Source: Prosthecobacter sp.
Lineage (GTDB): Bacteria; Verrucomicrobiota; Verrucomicrobiia; Verrucomicrobiales; Verrucomicrobiaceae
Assembly (NCBI RefSeq): GCF_034366625.1
Contig: NZ_JAXMIH010000011.1
Coordinates: forward strand, 186,001-250,000
Length of the DNA: 64,000 nt
Direction of reading: 5' to 3'
The translations under genes and the position numbers were made by a program. Below are positions 24,707-33,523 of the stretch, one piece after another. Position 1 is the first letter of the stretch; every line of letters begins with the position of its first letter. The notes under the pieces were generated by a model, which saw only the letters and a program-made list of their open reading frames with translations, ran no database searches and was not told the origin of the DNA.

Positions 24707-24808
24707 GATGGGAAAAGGGCCGCCAAAGTGTCGAAACCACGGCTCACCGCAAGGAGGGATGGTGTTGTTTCCCTTTTGCGACGGGTCGTCGGTGTTCCAT
24801 AGTCGCGG

Positions 24809-25780
24809 ATGCCGCTCCCTACCGCCATTCTCCTGAATCTGCCTTCCGCCTGCGATCCGTCTGAAGCGGTGCTGCTGGCGATTTCGGGCGGGCGGGACTC
24901 GGTGGCGCTGCTGCATCTGCTGCGGGAGGCCGGATTCACGAACCTGATTCTCTGCCATCTCAATCACGGCCTGCGCGGCAAGGAATCCGATGGCGATGCG
25001 GCGTTTGTGCGGCGTTTGGCGAAGAAGCTGGAGTTGAAATGCGAGATCGAGCAGGCTGACGTGATGGCGCTGGCGGAAAAACGCCGCCTTTCGGTCGAAA
25101 CAGCGGCCCGGGAAGCGCGGCATGCGTTTCTGCTGCGCATGGCGGAGAAGCATGACACCTGGATCGTCTTTCTTGCTCATCACGCCGAAGATCAGGCGGA
25201 GACGATTCTCGCCAATCTTTGCCGTGGCAGCGGTCTGGCGGGATTGGCCGGCATGCACGCGGTTCAGCGGCTCGATTCGGGCCTGCACCTCGTGCGGCCT
25301 CTTCTGCACGTCCGGCGTGGCGAGATTGATGCCTATCTCAAATCGAACCGCTGCAAGTTCCGCGAGGATTCGAGCAACACGTCGCCGAAGCATCGCCGCA
25401 ACCGCCTGCGGCATGAGGCGGTGCCGTTGCTGAATGACATTTTCGCACGTGATGTGGTGCCGCAAGTACTGCGTCTCGGATCACTGGCGGAGCAGGATGA
25501 CGACTGTTTGGAGCGTCAGGCTTTCGCGTTCTTAACCGCTCCGCATCAGGTGAATGAGGATCGCTCGCTTTCCATCACCACGGAACTGCTGGCACTGCAT
25601 CCTGCCGTGTTGTCACGCGTGTTCGCGCTGTGGTTCCGTGAGGTGATGGAACTGCCCGGCATCGAGCATGATGAGATTGAAGCCGCAATGTTGATGCTGG
25701 CACCCAAGGGGGCGGCGAAGATCAACCTGCCGCATGACCGCCACCTGCGTCGCAAGGCAAAGCGGCTGTGGGTGGAGTGA
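24809..25780 (+). CDS. tilS: tRNA(Ile)-lysidine synthase
   Basis: The 323-residue protein is TilS, which modifies C34 of the AUA-reading tRNA-Ile with lysine using ATP. The PP-loop SGGRDS is at 26-31; HLNHGLRG near 50, HHAEDQAET near 123 and the downstream LRHE motif are typical. The length fits the short bacterial form without the extra C-terminal domain. It diverges from cobA-hemD and converges with the DUF1015 gene, whose stop codon abuts it. Confidence 0.95.
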   Translation: MPLPTAILLNLPSACDPSEAVLLAISGGRDSVALLHLLREAGFTNLILCHLNHGLRGKESDGDAAFVRRLAKKLELKCEIEQADVMALAEKRRLSVETAAREARHAFLLRMAEKHDTWIVFLAHHAEDQAETILANLCRGSGLAGLAGMHAVQRLDSGLHLVRPLLHVRRGEIDAYLKSNRCKFREDSSNTSPKHRRNRLRHEAVPLLNDIFARDVVPQVLRLGSLAEQDDDCLERQAFAFLTAPHQVNEDRSLSITTELLALHPAVLSRVFALWFREVMELPGIEHDEIEAAMLMLAPKGAAKINLPHDRHLRRKAKRLWVE

Positions 25781-27016
25781 TCAGCCTTCCAGCGTGTGGA
25801 TGAACAAACCGCTGCGAAGCTTCGGCTCGAACCAGGTGCTCTTCGGCGGCATGATCTGGCCGACGTCGGAGATGGCCATGAGTTGATCGACGGTGGTGGG
25901 GAACATGGAGAAGGCGACGCTGAAGTCACGGCTGTTCACGAGCTTTTCGAGTTCTGCCGTGCCACGGATGCCGCCGATGAAATCAATGCGCTTGCTGGTG
26001 CGTGGATCGTCGATGCCGAGCACGGGCTTGAGCAGGCGGTCTTGCAGAATGCTCACGTCGAGCTGGTCGATCGGGCTGGCGTCCTTGGCGGCTTCCCAGG
26101 TCAGTTCATACCACTGGTCCTTGAGATACATGCAGCACTGGCCGGGCTTGGTCGGTGATTTGAGCGTGGTGGTCTTCAGCGTGAAGATTTCGCCGACCTT
26201 CTTGAGGAACTCCTCGCGGTCGTTGCAGTTCAGATCCTTCACTGCCCGGTTGTAGGGCAGAATTTTCAGCTCGTTGCCGGGGAAGAGGACGCTGAGAAAC
26301 CAGTTGTAGTTTTCCTCGCCGGTGTGGTTCGGATTGGCCTCGCGGCGCAGCTTGCTGACGCGGAAGGCGCTGGCGGCGCGGTGATGGCCGTCAGCCACGT
26401 AGGCGCAGGGCACCTGGCTCTCAAACAGGCTCGTCAAAGACACGCAGAGTCCCAGCGAGACACGCCAGACCTGATGCCGCACGCCATCGGGTGCGTTGAT
26501 GTCGTAGATGGGCTTCTCCGCTTTTAGGAAGCCATCAATCAGGGCGCTGATGCCTGGACGCTGGCGGTAGGTGAGGAAAATTGGCCCGGTGTTCGCGTCG
26601 AGCGCGTCCACGAGGTTGGTGCGGTCGTCTTCCTTGTCCTGCCGGGTCTTCTCGTGCTTCTTGATGATGTCCTTCTCGTAATCCTCGGTGTGGCAGACGG
26701 TGACGAGGCCGGTCTGGCTGTGCCCGGCGATGGTCTGGCGATACAGATACATCGTGGGCTTCGCCTCGCGTGTCAGCACACCCTCCGCCTGCATGCGCTG
26801 GAAGTTTTCTTTCGCCTTCGCATACACCGGGGCCGAGTAGGGGTCGATTTCGAGATCAAGATCGATCTCCGCGCGGTCCACATGGAGCAGGCTGTTCGGT
26901 TTGCCTTTGGCAAGAGCGGCGGCTTCCTCGCGGTTTACCACGTCGTAGGGGACGGCGGCAACCTCGGTGGCGAATTTGGGGGAGGGGACGAGACCTTTGA
27001 ATGTGCGGATGCGCAT
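25781..27016 (-). CDS. DUF1015 family protein
   Basis: The 411-residue protein matches DUF1015: an N-terminal PYDVVNREEAAAL (about 23-35), KHEKTRQDKEDDR near 118 and ADGHHRAAS near 208. The conserved histidines and acidic residues suggest a hydrolase or kinase-like site, but function is not established. Its stop is immediately next to the convergent tilS stop. It is followed upstream by the chelatase gene on the same strand, 30 bp away. Confidence 0.88.
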   Translation of the reverse strand: MRIRTFKGLVPSPKFATEVAAVPYDVVNREEAAALAKGKPNSLLHVDRAEIDLDLEIDPYSAPVYAKAKENFQRMQAEGVLTREAKPTMYLYRQTIAGHSQTGLVTVCHTEDYEKDIIKKHEKTRQDKEDDRTNLVDALDANTGPIFLTYRQRPGISALIDGFLKAEKPIYDINAPDGVRHQVWRVSLGLCVSLTSLFESQVPCAYVADGHHRAASAFRVSKLRREANPNHTGEENYNWFLSVLFPGNELKILPYNRAVKDLNCNDREEFLKKVGEIFTLKTTTLKSPTKPGQCCMYLKDQWYELTWEAAKDASPIDQLDVSILQDRLLKPVLGIDDPRTSKRIDFIGGIRGTAELEKLVNSRDFSVAFSMFPTTVDQLMAISDVGQIMPPKSTWFEPKLRSGLFIHTLEG

Positions 27017-27046
27017 GGGGCGGGATAGTGCGCCGTGCGGGGCTTG

Positions 27047-28528
27047 TCAATCCGCACTCTTGGGCTGATTCGCCTCATGGTTTTCACGGGCAATCTTGCG
27101 CGCGGCGGAGACGATGTGGGTGCAGGCTTCGATGCAGAGCAGGGGGATGGCGTTGGGCGCGTGATTCGGCTGTGTTTTGGTCGCGGCATCTTTCGTCATC
27201 GGTTGTGTGGGCGTGAGCGGCCAGAGGATGCGGCGCAGGCAGTTTTCGTTTGCGCAGCACTTGCCGATCATCGCGTGCGCCTGCTCGTCGGTGATGGAAT
27301 TCGCGAAGCGATACATGCCGGTCTGGCGGCCCAGCACTTCACGCAATGGCACAGAGGCGAGTTTGTCCTGCTCCAAGGCATGCGTCATGCCGAGAGCGGC
27401 GGGGTAGAAGAAGTCGAGGGCAAGCCGCAGTTCGTCGAGCGTGGCGAGATCGAGCCGCCAGCCGCGATTCAACGTCGGCGCGGAGTGCAGCGGGCGAAAC
27501 GCCCCGCTGGCGTCGTAGCGGGCGATGAACAGAGCCTCCTCGGCATCATGGTGGACTTGCAGATCGTCCTGGCCGCGATCCGCGCTGTGGCAGATCGAAA
27601 ACGTGCCATCGGCATTCGCGGTGATGGCGATTTCACCGATGGAGTCACGACCTTGCTTCAACCACGCAGCCAGCGCCGGAATGATTTCTGCTTTCTGCTT
27701 TCCGCTTTCTGCTTTGATCCCATGCTTCGCATCAAAATCATGCACCTGATCAAGAATCACGTCCGCCATGTGCGCTTCAGTGCCGATGGCGCCGCTGTAG
27801 TAGAGCAGGCGGCCTTGAAGCTGATGCGGGTTGTGATGGAAGACGCCCAGTTCGCTGAGTGCGGCCCCAGTTTCTTCGCGCATGCCGAGGAGGACGGGGA
27901 TGTCCTGGAAACTGTGCAGGCCGTCGGCGATGAAGAACGGGACGACGACGACATCCGGTGCGGTGGTCAGTTTGGCCCAGTCGGCGATGAACGGGGCCTC
28001 CTCCATGTAAGTATCGACGACTTCGGCGAATCCGTGATGGCCGTCGCGAATGAGGGCGACCTGCGTCTCGATGACCTTGCGGGAGTTCTCGTTCAGGTTC
28101 GTGCCGTGGCCGACGATGATGAGGCTGGTGCGATCTCGTGGCACGCCGGGCGCGACTTCATCGGCGCGCTGGAGCAGCAGCCGCGTCATGTTGGGATGAA
28201 TGCCGACCGGATCGCAGTAATAGATCGTCTTGCCATCGCGCTGGGTGACGGGGCCGTCGAGACGCAGTTCACGCGGCAGCACCTGCTGGCAGAAGTAGCC
28301 TTCGCTGATGAAGTTCGGCACGATGTAGATGACATCGCTGTCCACCATCTCGAACACCTCGCGCATGTTCGGCTCCTCCTTCCAGAAGCAGCAGACGACC
28401 TCGCGGAAGAGGCCACGGCGGCGGATGGCGTCGGCGTGCAGGTGTGTCGGGGCGCTGGAGTCGGGGTTTACGGTGGAGCCGTGACCGACGATGATGAGGG
28501 CGGCGTGGGAGTGCGAAGCGGAGGGCAC
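27047..28528 (-). CDS. Sirohydrochlorin chelatase (CbiX) fused to DR2241-like domain
   Basis: A 493-residue protein. The N-terminal 260 residues are a two-lobed CbiX-type chelatase: LIIVGHGS near 11 and LIIVGHGTNLN near 135 carry the metal-binding histidines, with FFIADGLHSF in between. It should insert Fe(II) or Co(II) into sirohydrochlorin. The C-terminal part (about 285-480) resembles the DR2241 domain and has a cysteine cluster (CCANENCLRR, later CIEAC) that could bind an Fe-S cluster. Residues about 270-281 (KAESGKQKAEII) are encoded by heptamer repeats at the domain junction. It fits with the CobA-HemD fusion. Confidence 0.87.
   Translation of the reverse strand: MPSASHSHAALIIVGHGSTVNPDSSAPTHLHADAIRRRGLFREVVCCFWKEEPNMREVFEMVDSDVIYIVPNFISEGYFCQQVLPRELRLDGPVTQRDGKTIYYCDPVGIHPNMTRLLLQRADEVAPGVPRDRTSLIIVGHGTNLNENSRKVIETQVALIRDGHHGFAEVVDTYMEEAPFIADWAKLTTAPDVVVVPFFIADGLHSFQDIPVLLGMREETGAALSELGVFHHNPHQLQGRLLYYSGAIGTEAHMADVILDQVHDFDAKHGIKAESGKQKAEIIPALAAWLKQGRDSIGEIAITANADGTFSICHSADRGQDDLQVHHDAEEALFIARYDASGAFRPLHSAPTLNRGWRLDLATLDELRLALDFFYPAALGMTHALEQDKLASVPLREVLGRQTGMYRFANSITDEQAHAMIGKCCANENCLRRILWPLTPTQPMTKDAATKTQPNHAPNAIPLLCIEACTHIVSAARKIARENHEANQPKSAD
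27686..27720 (-). repeat. Heptamer repeat inside the chelatase gene
   Basis: Five consecutive heptamers on the + strand: TTTCTGC, TTTCTGC, TTTCCGC, TTTCTGC, TTTGATC. They encode the linker between the two domains of the gene on the - strand. Gain or loss of one unit would shift the frame. Confidence 0.75.
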
Positions 28529-28569
28529 AGGGCGAAGGGCAAAGAGTTGAGAGAAGAAACGTGGCTACG

Positions 28570-28947
28570 TCAGCCGTGGCGGAAGCGGATGTCGCGGATC
28601 TTGGCGTCGGGCAGTTTTTCCTGGAGGCGTTTGAGGATCTTCACTTTTTCGAGCGAGAGGGCGTGATGCGCGGTGGGCTGCATGAGGCGCACGGTCAACA
28701 CACCGCGCTCAAAGGCATCGGGGCGCGTCATCTTGAAAAGAAAGGTGCCGACGATCTCCTCCCACGCGGCGAGGATGTCCTCCAGCTTCACGCGGTTGGC
28801 CATGCCGTACTTCGCCATGATCTGCGTGGCGAGATCACCGACCTTGAGCGTGGGCAGGTCGATGAGCGGGCCGTTGTCCACGCCACGCCACGCGGAGAGC
28901 AGGTTGTGGCGCAGGCGCATGGTGGCGGTGGGCTTGCGGTTGTTCAT
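28570..28947 (-). CDS. DUF721 (DciA-like) protein
   Basis: The 125-residue protein matches DUF721: the core KLEDILAAWEEIVG (about 54-67) and the following LTVRLMQPTAHHAL (about 83-96) are typical. DUF721/DciA proteins act as helicase-loading factors for DnaB in many bacteria; some members only share the fold. It lies 41 bp upstream (by transcription) of the chelatase gene and diverges from the decarboxylase-like gene. The assignment is to family, not to proven DciA function. Confidence 0.82.
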   Translation of the reverse strand: MNNRKPTATMRLRHNLLSAWRGVDNGPLIDLPTLKVGDLATQIMAKYGMANRVKLEDILAAWEEIVGTFLFKMTRPDAFERGVLTVRLMQPTAHHALSLEKVKILKRLQEKLPDAKIRDIRFRHG

Positions 28948-29049
28948 GGGCGCATGCTAGACGGCAATTGCCGCGTGCTAAATCGCAAATTTCAAATCTC
29001 GCAATCCGTCGGGCCGCCGCTATGGATTCCGCCCGCCATTTTCCCAGCC

Positions 29050-30177
29050 ATGTCCGACGTTTCCCTTCCCATCGAGCACACCGATCCCATCAACGCCCAA
29101 ATCCTCTCTGTGAGCGAGGATCGCGTGAAGGGCTTCCATCAGCATCCGTTCCAGTTCATCGCGGAGCAGAGCGGGCTGCCGTTTGACACGGTGGTGGAGC
29201 GCATCCGCGCCATGCTGAAGGGCGGCGTGATTCGCCGCGTGCGGCAGACCTTGCTGGCGAACAAGCTTGCTGAAGGCGCGCTGGTGGCCTGGAAGGTGCC
29301 GACGGAGAAGCTGGAGGGCGCGTTTGAGTTCCTCTTCAAACAAGACCCGTTCAGCGGCCACGTCGTGCTGCGCAGCACCGACCGCGAGGTCAGCGGCAGC
29401 GATTTCCGCCTGTGGACGACGCTCAAGGTGCCGCAGGACCGCGCCATCAACGAGCACTGCGATGTGCTGAAGCGCCTTATCGGCGCGGAGGATTACTACA
29501 CCATGCAGGCGCACGGCATCTTCGCCCTCGGCGTCGGCCATGTGCGCCGCAAGACGATGGAGCCTGGCGAAAAGGCCGATGAGCCTGCCGTGATGATGAC
29601 CACCAACATCGCTGACCTCGATGCGGAGGAATGGAACGTGTTGCTGCATCTCAAAGGCGATCTTTCGTCCGAAGAAATCGGCCCCGAGCCGTGGGCGGGC
29701 CGTGCTAAGGACGCGGGCGTCTCAATGGAGAAATTCTGCGAAGTGGCGAAGCGTCTGGATGCCAAAGGCGTCATCGGCCGTTTCTCGACTTTCTTGGAGC
29801 ACGTCAAACCCAGCGCCACAGGCCAGCGCGTGACGCGGTTCAATGCGCTGTTCCACTGGAAGGTGCCGAAGGGCATGGAAGAACGCGCCGGCGGCGAAGT
29901 CGGCCGTCATCCCATCATGACGCATGCTTACTGGCGTGAAGGCGGCGACCGCTTCGCCAACGTGAACATCATGGGCGTCATCCACGGCACCGACAAGGAC
30001 ACCGTGCTCGCCCACAAGGCCGCGATTGACAAACATCTCGTCGAGGCCGGCATCCCGGTTGAATACACCAACGTCTTCTGGGGCGGCCGCAGCGAGATCA
30101 AACCCAGCGAGATCTCACCGATCGTCTTCAAGGAATGGCACGCCAAGTGGGCGGATGTGCCGGGACCGGTGGTGTGA
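29050..30177 (+). CDS. Fused siroheme decarboxylase-like protein (AhbA/AhbB type)
   Basis: About 375 residues with two AsnC/Lrp-like halves. The N-terminal half has a winged helix (FQFIAEQSGLPFDTVVERI, about 35-53, then MLKGGVIRRVRQTL) and a RAM-like region; the C-terminal half (from about 183) repeats this and contains VGRHPIMTHAYWREGG (about 285-300) and NIMGVIHG, close to the AhbB pattern with catalytic histidines. Such proteins decarboxylate siroheme on the alternative haem pathway, or take part in haem d1 synthesis. Classification as an Lrp regulator is the usual automated alternative. Two siroheme-pathway genes nearby favour the enzyme. ATG 29050 gives the family N terminus. Confidence 0.72.
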   Translation: MSDVSLPIEHTDPINAQILSVSEDRVKGFHQHPFQFIAEQSGLPFDTVVERIRAMLKGGVIRRVRQTLLANKLAEGALVAWKVPTEKLEGAFEFLFKQDPFSGHVVLRSTDREVSGSDFRLWTTLKVPQDRAINEHCDVLKRLIGAEDYYTMQAHGIFALGVGHVRRKTMEPGEKADEPAVMMTTNIADLDAEEWNVLLHLKGDLSSEEIGPEPWAGRAKDAGVSMEKFCEVAKRLDAKGVIGRFSTFLEHVKPSATGQRVTRFNALFHWKVPKGMEERAGGEVGRHPIMTHAYWREGGDRFANVNIMGVIHGTDKDTVLAHKAAIDKHLVEAGIPVEYTNVFWGGRSEIKPSEISPIVFKEWHAKWADVPGPVV

Positions 30178-30209
30178 GCCAGGTCCGCCTCAATGTTTCT
30201 CGTCCAGGA

Positions 30210-30800
30210 CTAGAGAGGGGCTTCAGCGCTGACTGGCGGTTTTGTCGAAATGATCTTGGCAGGAATGCCCGCCACGATGCAGTCCGGCGGAACGGACTTC
30301 AGGACCACGGCTCCAGCGCCGACCACCACGTTGTCGCCAAGGGTGATGTCGCCTATGACGGATGCTCCTGCATAAATGGTGACGTTGTTGCCGATGAGCG
30401 GGCTGCCTTTGGCGGTGTGCCCGATCGTGACCATCTGGTTGATGTGCGCGTTCGCACCGATAGCACGTGCGCTGATGATGGTGGCAAACGCATGCTCGAG
30501 ATACAGACCGGGTCCGATGTCGGGGCAGCAAATGAAGAGAGCCGATTGAGGCGGGAAGATGATCTTGAGAAGCCGCAGGAAAACAGTGCCTCGGTCTGCC
30601 CGGTAATAGAGAAGGCTGCGGAACTCCGGGAAGTCGATGAACTTTTGCAGAATGAATGGAAACATCGACTCAGGAGTGATCTTGCCACCCTGCCAGTTCT
30701 GACAATCGGCCAGCAGCACGAGAAGGCGCTGCGACGAAAATGCGGACCGCAAAACTGCCGTGATGAAAGAGTTTCGAGTCTTTTTGATGAGAGAAGTCAT
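30210..30800 (-). CDS. Hexapeptide-repeat acyltransferase (CysE-like)
   Basis: About 196 residues. The C-terminal 100 residues are left-handed beta-helix hexapeptide repeats (IGANAHINQMVTIGHTAKGS, IGNNVTIYAGASVIGDITLG). The N-terminal part is helical as in serine acetyltransferases, and PAKII ends the fold. The call is an acetyltransferase of the serine acetyltransferase type, possibly for exopolysaccharide rather than cysteine. Next to it on the same strand is an FkbM methyltransferase gene, supporting a surface-glycan role. The start at 30800 is preferred over 30881 because the extension lacks family similarity. Confidence 0.75.
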   Translation of the reverse strand: MTSLIKKTRNSFITAVLRSAFSSQRLLVLLADCQNWQGGKITPESMFPFILQKFIDFPEFRSLLYYRADRGTVFLRLLKIIFPPQSALFICCPDIGPGLYLEHAFATIISARAIGANAHINQMVTIGHTAKGSPLIGNNVTIYAGASVIGDITLGDNVVVGAGAVVLKSVPPDCIVAGIPAKIISTKPPVSAEAPL

Positions 30801-30967
30801 GAATGTTTTTGGCAGGCCTTGGGGGTGACCGGTTCGTTTCCTTGCAAGCATCTTGATGTCCAACAAAAGACTGCCCGGCACAGCGATGGACGTTCATGGC
30901 GGTGGGTTCACACCCCGTGCCGGTTTGCATGTCGCCGGATGCGCGAACGGTGGTCGAGCGGTACCAT

Positions 30968-31714
30968 TCACCGGCGCGCCCAGAGGACGCCGACTTTGTA
31001 GAGACGGTATTTCAGCCAGCGCTTTTGAATCTGCACCTCGAAGCCGGCGGACTCAAGCCGGCGGACTAAGCGACGGTGATCATGGGAGGGATGAAACTCA
31101 TGAAACTCCATGGCGATACGTTCCACTTTTCCCAGCAGGCCATGGCTGATGTGTTCGAAGATGGCGTACTCCGCACCTTCGCAGTCAATCTTGAGGAAGT
31201 TGATTTGGGGCAGGTTTTCGCTCTGGACAATGTCCTCGAGCGAACGGCAGGGGGCGGTGGTGACCTGGTTGCCGGCCTTGCTGCCGCCGATCCAGCGCAT
31301 CAGCATTCGTGTTGCCAGCGGCAGCCGAAACACGGTCGAATGGTTCAGGGCACCGAAAGCAGGGCTGTCGATGAATTCCAGATGCGTGCCGGGCTGGCCG
31401 ACCGCACAACGAAGGATCCGGACATTCTGGAGGTTGTTGGGCGCGAGGCTTTGAGCCAGGCATTCAATGGACCGGGTGGGTTCAATGCAGACCACGCGGC
31501 CCTGCGGAACCTGGGGGGCTGCCCAGAGCGCGAACAAGCCGGCATGGGCGCCGACGTCCACGACGATGTCCGTCGGGCGGAGTTCAAAGCCTGGTCGCTG
31601 ATAGCTGTGCGTGCGAAATATTTCCCCGGCGATGTAGTTGCAGTCGCCCAGGCGATCTTGGGTGTCGAGCTGCAAGTGGAGCCCGTTGGGGAGATGGAGG
31701 ATTGGACGGGACAT
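30968..31714 (-). CDS. FkbM family methyltransferase
   Basis: A 248-residue SAM-dependent methyltransferase of the FkbM family. Motif I is VVDVGAHAGLFALWA (about 51-65), followed by VCIEPTRS (about 75-82) and FLKIDCEGAEYAIF (about 173-186), the FkbM signature. Such enzymes methylate sugar hydroxyls in lipids, glycans or antibiotics. The adjacent acyltransferase gene suggests that both modify a cell-surface saccharide. It follows the isomerase gene at 84 bp on the same strand. Confidence 0.87.
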   Translation of the reverse strand: MSRPILHLPNGLHLQLDTQDRLGDCNYIAGEIFRTHSYQRPGFELRPTDIVVDVGAHAGLFALWAAPQVPQGRVVCIEPTRSIECLAQSLAPNNLQNVRILRCAVGQPGTHLEFIDSPAFGALNHSTVFRLPLATRMLMRWIGGSKAGNQVTTAPCRSLEDIVQSENLPQINFLKIDCEGAEYAIFEHISHGLLGKVERIAMEFHEFHPSHDHRRLVRRLESAGFEVQIQKRWLKYRLYKVGVLWARR

Positions 31715-31797
31715 GAAACAAAGGCGCAGCTACAAAAAACCGGATGTCATTGGCCGTGGGCTCATGACATCCGGTGGTCGAAAAAAATGTCAAATGG

Positions 31798-32661
31798 CTA
31801 AGCGACGAGCGGATGCAGGTTGGCTTTGCACCATTCGCCGTTCTGCTTGGTGACACCATCGGGATCATCGACGGCGACGTGGGCTTCATCTTCGCAGATG
31901 ATCCAGCCTTCGTAGTCGCGGGCGACGAGCCATTCGGTGATCTTGTGGAAGTCGAGCTTGCCGGTGCCCATCTGCGCCCAAGGCTCGGCGCCGTTGCCGG
32001 AGAAGTCCTTGTAGTGGATGTGGTTCACGAGGTGCTGCCACTTGTTGAGCGTGGCGATGACATCCATGCCGCCACGGATGATGTGGCCGACGTCGGGCGT
32101 CCAACCGGTGACCTTGGGATCAAGGCTGCTGAGGACGACATCGTAGTCTTCCTGGGTGCGGACGAGCGATGGGGGCGGGCTGTTCGGGTGGTAGGAGCAG
32201 CGCAGGCCGGCATCGACGGCGCGCTGGGAGACGGCGTTGACGTTGCGGGCGACGTTGAGGCGGCGCTTTTGCAGATCCTTGGTGCGGCCGCTCGGAAGGG
32301 TGACGGTGCCGAGCATGGCGCCGGGGAAGTGCTGCAGCAGGTTGATGGTGAAGTCGGCGGCGGCTTTTTCGTTCGGCGCTTCGGTGTCGCCGTCCCAGGC
32401 GCAGACGAGGGCGAGGCCGGCGAGCTGCATGTTGTGCTTCTGAAGGGTGTCCTTGAGCTTGATGGGGTCGCAGAAGTCACCGAGCCAGTATTTGCAGCAG
32501 CCGAGGGCGCTTTCGGAGATTTCGAGCACCATCGGCTCGATGCCGGTGAAACCCGCCTCGGAGGCGACCTTGATCATGTGGTCGAGTTTGTTGTCGTAGC
32601 CCTTGCCGGTGCCCTGCATGAACCAGGTATAGACTTCGGAGCCGAATTGGATTTTGCCCAT
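31798..32661 (-). CDS. Sugar phosphate isomerase/epimerase (xylose isomerase-like TIM barrel)
   Basis: A 287-residue TIM-barrel protein of the AP endonuclease family 2/xylose isomerase-like superfamily. The metal-binding pattern is visible in EAGFTGIEPMVLEI (about 35-48), YHPN (about 157), DVGHIIRGG (about 187) and WIICEDEAHVA (about 254). Relatives isomerise or epimerise keto sugars and inositol derivatives. Such genes are numerous in Verrucomicrobia, consistent with polysaccharide degradation. Substrate unknown. Confidence 0.85.
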   Translation of the reverse strand: MGKIQFGSEVYTWFMQGTGKGYDNKLDHMIKVASEAGFTGIEPMVLEISESALGCCKYWLGDFCDPIKLKDTLQKHNMQLAGLALVCAWDGDTEAPNEKAAADFTINLLQHFPGAMLGTVTLPSGRTKDLQKRRLNVARNVNAVSQRAVDAGLRCSYHPNSPPPSLVRTQEDYDVVLSSLDPKVTGWTPDVGHIIRGGMDVIATLNKWQHLVNHIHYKDFSGNGAEPWAQMGTGKLDFHKITEWLVARDYEGWIICEDEAHVAVDDPDGVTKQNGEWCKANLHPLVA

Positions 32662-32774
32662 GGTGTGTTGTTGGTGTTGTTGGATGAAAACAAACGGCCT
32701 TACGAGGCCGAACGTGTGCCATTGGAGACGAACGCGTGCGAGCTGTCCAGCGCCAAAGTGACGAGGCCACCGGG

Positions 32775-33398
32775 TCAGGGAGATTCTGGAGGCGGCGGCA
32801 GTGCCGAAGGGATGTCCATGTTGTCACGGTGGCGCATGTCGTGCCAGAGCTCGGCGCAGATGAAAGTGCTGTCGCGCCGGTTGGTTTTGCTCAAGGAAAG
32901 CGGGATGCGGAGGGTGCCACGTGCAAGTCCGCCGCTACGCATGACTTCCACGTCCGCCTCCAGCACGATGTTGCGCTGCTTCCTGGTATCGAGATGGACA
33001 TGTGGGCCCAGCAGCAGGCTGGCGCGGGTGAGGCCGGCAGTGTTCGTGGGTTTGAACTCGGCCCGGCCTTCAAAACCGCGCGCCTCCATCGGTGCTTCGA
33101 AATGATCCGAGCTGGTGATGCGCAGGCGCTTGATTTCAAACCAGCGCTGATCGCCGTCTTTCCCAAAGGCATGCATCCTTATCAGATAGGGGCCGATTTC
33201 AGCAACGACGGCACCGCCGAGCACCACGGCGCTGAGGGCGATGCCTGATTCCGAGTGCTGGGGGATGAATTCCGCCCGGAAGGCGCTGCCACCCACGCTC
33301 TGAGCCGGGCTGGTGGCCTTGTATTCGAAGCGTGTGGTGAGGAGGTGGACGCAGGAAGGCAGAAAGAGGAGGCAGTGCAGGAAAAGTAGCAGGCGCAT
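32775..33398 (-). CDS. Putative lipoprotein of unknown function
   Basis: About 207 residues. A hydrophobic signal ends in a lipobox (L-P-S-C, near residue 16), so a lipid-anchored protein is expected. The remainder is a mixed-strand domain without recognised similarity and a short proline-rich C terminus. ATG 33398 is chosen from the signal peptide; the frame is open to 33476. It diverges from the PEP-CTERM gene across an AT-rich promoter region. Confidence 0.68.
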   Translation of the reverse strand: MRLLLFLHCLLFLPSCVHLLTTRFEYKATSPAQSVGGSAFRAEFIPQHSESGIALSAVVLGGAVVAEIGPYLIRMHAFGKDGDQRWFEIKRLRITSSDHFEAPMEARGFEGRAEFKPTNTAGLTRASLLLGPHVHLDTRKQRNIVLEADVEVMRSGGLARGTLRIPLSLSKTNRRDSTFICAELWHDMRHRDNMDIPSALPPPPESP

Positions 33399-33485
33399 GA
33401 CGGCCAAAATGGCGGCTGGAACCGGGATGGCGAGGCTGAAATCATGACCCGCTGAAGGTTCGTGGAAGGAAATCAACAGGTTCTA

Positions 33486-33514
33486 TTGACAATATTGAAT
33501 ACATTTTATATAAT
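33486..33514 (+). promoter_or_regulatory. Consensus sigma-70 promoter of the PEP-CTERM gene
   Basis: TTGACA at 33486-33491 and TATAAT at 33509-33514 are perfect consensus boxes with a 17-bp spacer in unusually AT-rich DNA. Transcription would begin near 33521, only about 3 bases before the ATG at 33524, so the mRNA would be leaderless. Confidence 0.85.
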
Positions 33515-33523
33515 TACTGTAAT

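Noticed and set aside
23345..24802. Long + strand ORF (485 codons) opposite cobA-hemD
   Set aside because: Antisense shadow; the opposite strand encodes clear CobA and HemD motifs.
24707..25465. N-terminal extension of the cobA-hemD protein to 25465
   Set aside because: It lies antisense to tilS and has no CobA-like sequence; the family start is at 24706.
27035..28666. Long + strand ORF (543 codons) opposite the chelatase gene
   Set aside because: Antisense shadow of a recognisable CbiX protein.
31774..33105. + strand ORF (443 codons) opposite the isomerase gene
   Set aside because: Antisense shadow spanning two unrelated - strand genes.
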